From the NCBI GenBank assembly GCA_017558505.1, contig JAFYUM010000006.1, positions 310,001-374,000 of the forward strand: DNA of 64,000 nt. Direction: 5' to 3'. A program made the position numbers and the translations under genes. Positions 62,648 through 64,000 of this stretch are shown here, in pieces. The notes under the pieces were generated by a model. The model searched no databases. It was given only the letters and a program-made list of their open reading frames with translations, and was not told the origin of the DNA. This DNA is from Ruminococcus sp. (GTDB taxonomy: Bacteria > Bacillota > Clostridia > Oscillospirales > Ruminococcaceae). Every line of letters starts with the position of its first letter. Position 1 is the stretch's first letter.

Positions 62648-62678
62648 AAAAACCCGAATTTTATGTTCGGGTTTTTGC
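62648..62678 (+). terminator. Terminator between rpsB and tsf
   Basis: AAAAACCCGAA (62648-62658) pairs with TTCGGGTTTTT (62666-62676). It lies inside the rpsB-tsf unit and probably lowers tsf relative to rpsB. Confidence 0.85.
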
Positions 62679-62715
62679 AGATTATATAACTATTAAATAT
62701 CAGGAGGTAATAACA

Positions 62716-63633
62716 ATGGGAAAGGTTTCCGTTGCAGAGATTAAAGAACTTATGAGCGCTACTGGCGTTGGCATGATGGACTGTAAGAAGGCTCTTGAAG
62801 CTAACGATGGCGATATGGACAAGGCTATTGAATTCCTCAGAGAAAAAGGTCTTGCTACACAGGCTAAGAAGAGCGGCAGAGCTGCTGCTGAGGGTATCGT
62901 AACAGCTGTTGTAAACGGCAATGTCGGCGTACTCCTCGAAGTAAACACAGAAACAGACTTCGCTGCAAACACAGATGATATCAAGAACTTTGTTGCAGGC
63001 GTTGCAAATACAATCATTGAGAAGAATCCTGCTGACGTTGAGGCTCTCAAGGCTGAGGTTATCAGCGGCGGTACAGCTACAATCGGCGATATTCTTACAG
63101 AACTTGCTGGTATGAAGATCAGAGAGAATATCGTTATCCGTCGTTTCGTTAGAATGGAAGGTAAGCTTGCTTCTTACATCCACAACGGCGGCAGCATCGG
63201 TGTTCTCGTAAAGATGGATACAGAGCTTGATGCTGATGCAGTTGCTGCAATCGGTAAGGACGTTGCTATGCAGTCCGCAGCTCTTAATGCTCCTTATCTC
63301 TGCCGTGCAGATGTTCCTGCTGAGGTTGTTGAGAAGGAGAAGGAGATTATGCTCGCTCAGATGGCAGAGGATCCTAAGATGGCATCTAAGCCTGAAAAGG
63401 TTAAGGAAGGCATCATCAACGGTAAGATCAACAAGTACTACTCTGAGAACTGTCTCCTTGAGCAATCATTTGTTAAGGATGACAAGCTCAGTGTTCAGGG
63501 CTATGTTGATGCAGAGGCTAAGAACCTCGGCGGCACAATCGCTGTAACAGACGTTGTTCGTTACGAGAGAGGCGAAGGCGTTGAGAAGAAGGAAGACAAC
63601 CTCGCTGACGAAGTTGCAAAGATGATCAAGTAA
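62716..63633 (+). CDS. tsf: Elongation factor Ts
   Basis: 305 residues. N-terminal ELMSATGVGMMDCKKALE, VTAVVNGNVGVLLEVNTETDFAAN and C-terminal LLEQSFVKDDKLSV. Exchanges GDP on EF-Tu. AGGAGG precedes the ATG. No promoter was seen after the rpsB terminator, so expression depends on readthrough. Confidence 0.97.
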   Translation: MGKVSVAEIKELMSATGVGMMDCKKALEANDGDMDKAIEFLREKGLATQAKKSGRAAAEGIVTAVVNGNVGVLLEVNTETDFAANTDDIKNFVAGVANTIIEKNPADVEALKAEVISGGTATIGDILTELAGMKIRENIVIRRFVRMEGKLASYIHNGGSIGVLVKMDTELDADAVAAIGKDVAMQSAALNAPYLCRADVPAEVVEKEKEIMLAQMAEDPKMASKPEKVKEGIINGKINKYYSENCLLEQSFVKDDKLSVQGYVDAEAKNLGGTIAVTDVVRYERGEGVEKKEDNLADEVAKMIK

Positions 63634-63649
63634 TCATAAATGCTTTATT

Positions 63650-63680
63650 AAAAGGTCTGCTTTCGGGCAGACCTTTTTAT
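63650..63680 (+). terminator. Terminator of tsf
   Basis: AAAAGGTCTGC (63650-63660) pairs with GCAGACCTTTT (63667-63677), then TTT. Confidence 0.88.
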
Positions 63681-63694
63681 TTATATTGTTATTG

Positions 63695-63723
63695 TTGACT
63701 TTCCTGTTTTAATATGGTATAAT
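63695..63723 (+). promoter_or_regulatory. Promoter of the right-edge gene
   Basis: TTGACT (63695-63700), 17-bp spacer ending TGG, TATAAT (63718-63723). Confidence 0.82.
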
Positions 63724-63753
63724 GTGTAAAATAATTATTGCGGAGGCGATTTT

Positions 63754-64000
63754 GTGAAAGCAAAAATTTTATATTGGCTTAATTTTCTGTGGTCGTGTTT
63801 CATAGCGTTTACATTTCCGATTTGCTTCGGCTTGATTTATCTGAATATAACAGGACACGCAAAGGGATACAACTACGATTTAGGTGGCGAAAAGGATGTA
63901 TCTGTACTGCTGGGATTTATTGAATTGATTATATGGCTTGCTATTGCACTTCCGTCGAGTATTTATATTTTTTTAAAACTAAGAAAAAAAGATAAAAAAT
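63754..64000 (+). CDS. Membrane protein (3' partial)
   Basis: GTG start with GGAGG seven bases upstream; 82 residues are visible and the frame stays open to the window edge. Two hydrophobic segments (about 6-32, 52-74) and a basic Lys/Arg-rich cytoplasmic stretch after the second. No family recognised from this piece. Confidence 0.7.
   Translation, partial: MKAKILYWLNFLWSCFIAFTFPICFGLIYLNITGHAKGYNYDLGGEKDVSVLLGFIELIIWLAIALPSSIYIFLKLRKKDKK

Noticed and set aside
61894..63465. Very long minus-strand open frame across rpsB and tsf (523 codons).
   Set aside because: It is the antisense shadow of two highly expressed ribosomal-type genes with biased codons; its product is Cys/Leu/Ser-rich low-complexity sequence without motifs or an RBS.

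Overview
The window reads as a chromosomal segment of a low-to-mid GC, Gram-positive, cellulose-degrading anaerobe of the Ruminococcus type (Oscillospiraceae, Clostridia). The signs are a GH5 endoglucanase with N-terminal accessory modules at the left edge, a dockerin-bearing protein and an orphan dockerin fragment (hence a cellulosome-like system somewhere in the genome), a GH94 cellobiose phosphorylase, the [FeFe]-hydrogenase maturase HydG, sporulation-type genes (yqfC, yqfD, ylbJ, a ylmC/ymxH relative), Firmicutes-type ribosomal leaders (L10, L21) and the Prp/L27 cleavage pair. No rRNA, tRNA, CRISPR array, insertion sequence or prophage was seen.

Layout. 1-4.5 kb: GH5 cellulase, then yqfC-yqfD diverging from ylbJ. 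4.5-7.8 kb (minus): small zinc-ribbon protein, GNAT fragment, S41 protease, and rplJ-rplL behind an L10 leader attenuator. 7.8-12.6 kb (plus): polA, rimI, tsaD, lipoprotein. 12.7-13.9 kb: a small accessory patch with an unknown ORF and two broken gene remnants. 13.9-15.5 kb (minus): tadA and a CPBP-like membrane protein lacking the catalytic residues. 15.7-19.8 kb (plus): ECF S component, DUF3592 protein, and a LytTR-DUF3021-ABC operon. 19.8-29.1 kb (minus): amidohydrolase with ArsR/CadC-type regulator, cellobiose phosphorylase, glycan-binding-like lipoprotein, mfd and pth. 29.5-43.8 kb (plus): moxR-DUF58-transglutaminase operon, dockerin C39 peptidase, prmA, an unknown 403-aa protein, rplU-prp-rpmA, obgE, mrnC, yebC, two GNATs, mntP and a phosphoesterase. 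43.8-46.2 kb (minus): SGNH hydrolase with MBOAT acyltransferase. 46.8-53.9 kb (plus): AraC regulator, M16 pair, lgt, folD, HtrA protease. 54-55.9 kb (minus): PdaA-like deacetylase and an XRE/DUF2975 pair with two operator-like dyads. 56-64 kb: an ECF S component behind a strong dyad, an orphan dockerin fragment, a 55-aa membrane gene, hydG with its TM1266-type partner behind a structured attenuator-like leader, a PhoPR-type two-component system, a YlmC relative, rpsB, tsf and a partial membrane protein.

Working together: extracellular GH5 releases cello-oligosaccharides, GH94 phosphorolyses cellobiose in the cytoplasm, and HydG supports hydrogen disposal from the resulting fermentation. The rest is largely housekeeping (translation, repair, envelope). 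Promoters are strikingly uniform: a -35 box, almost always a 17-bp spacer ending in TGn, then TATAAT. The observation most worth following is the leader upstream of the TM1266-hydG pair, which contains a full intrinsic terminator, a plausible antiterminator and several helices and looks like a riboswitch or attenuator that I do not recognise.
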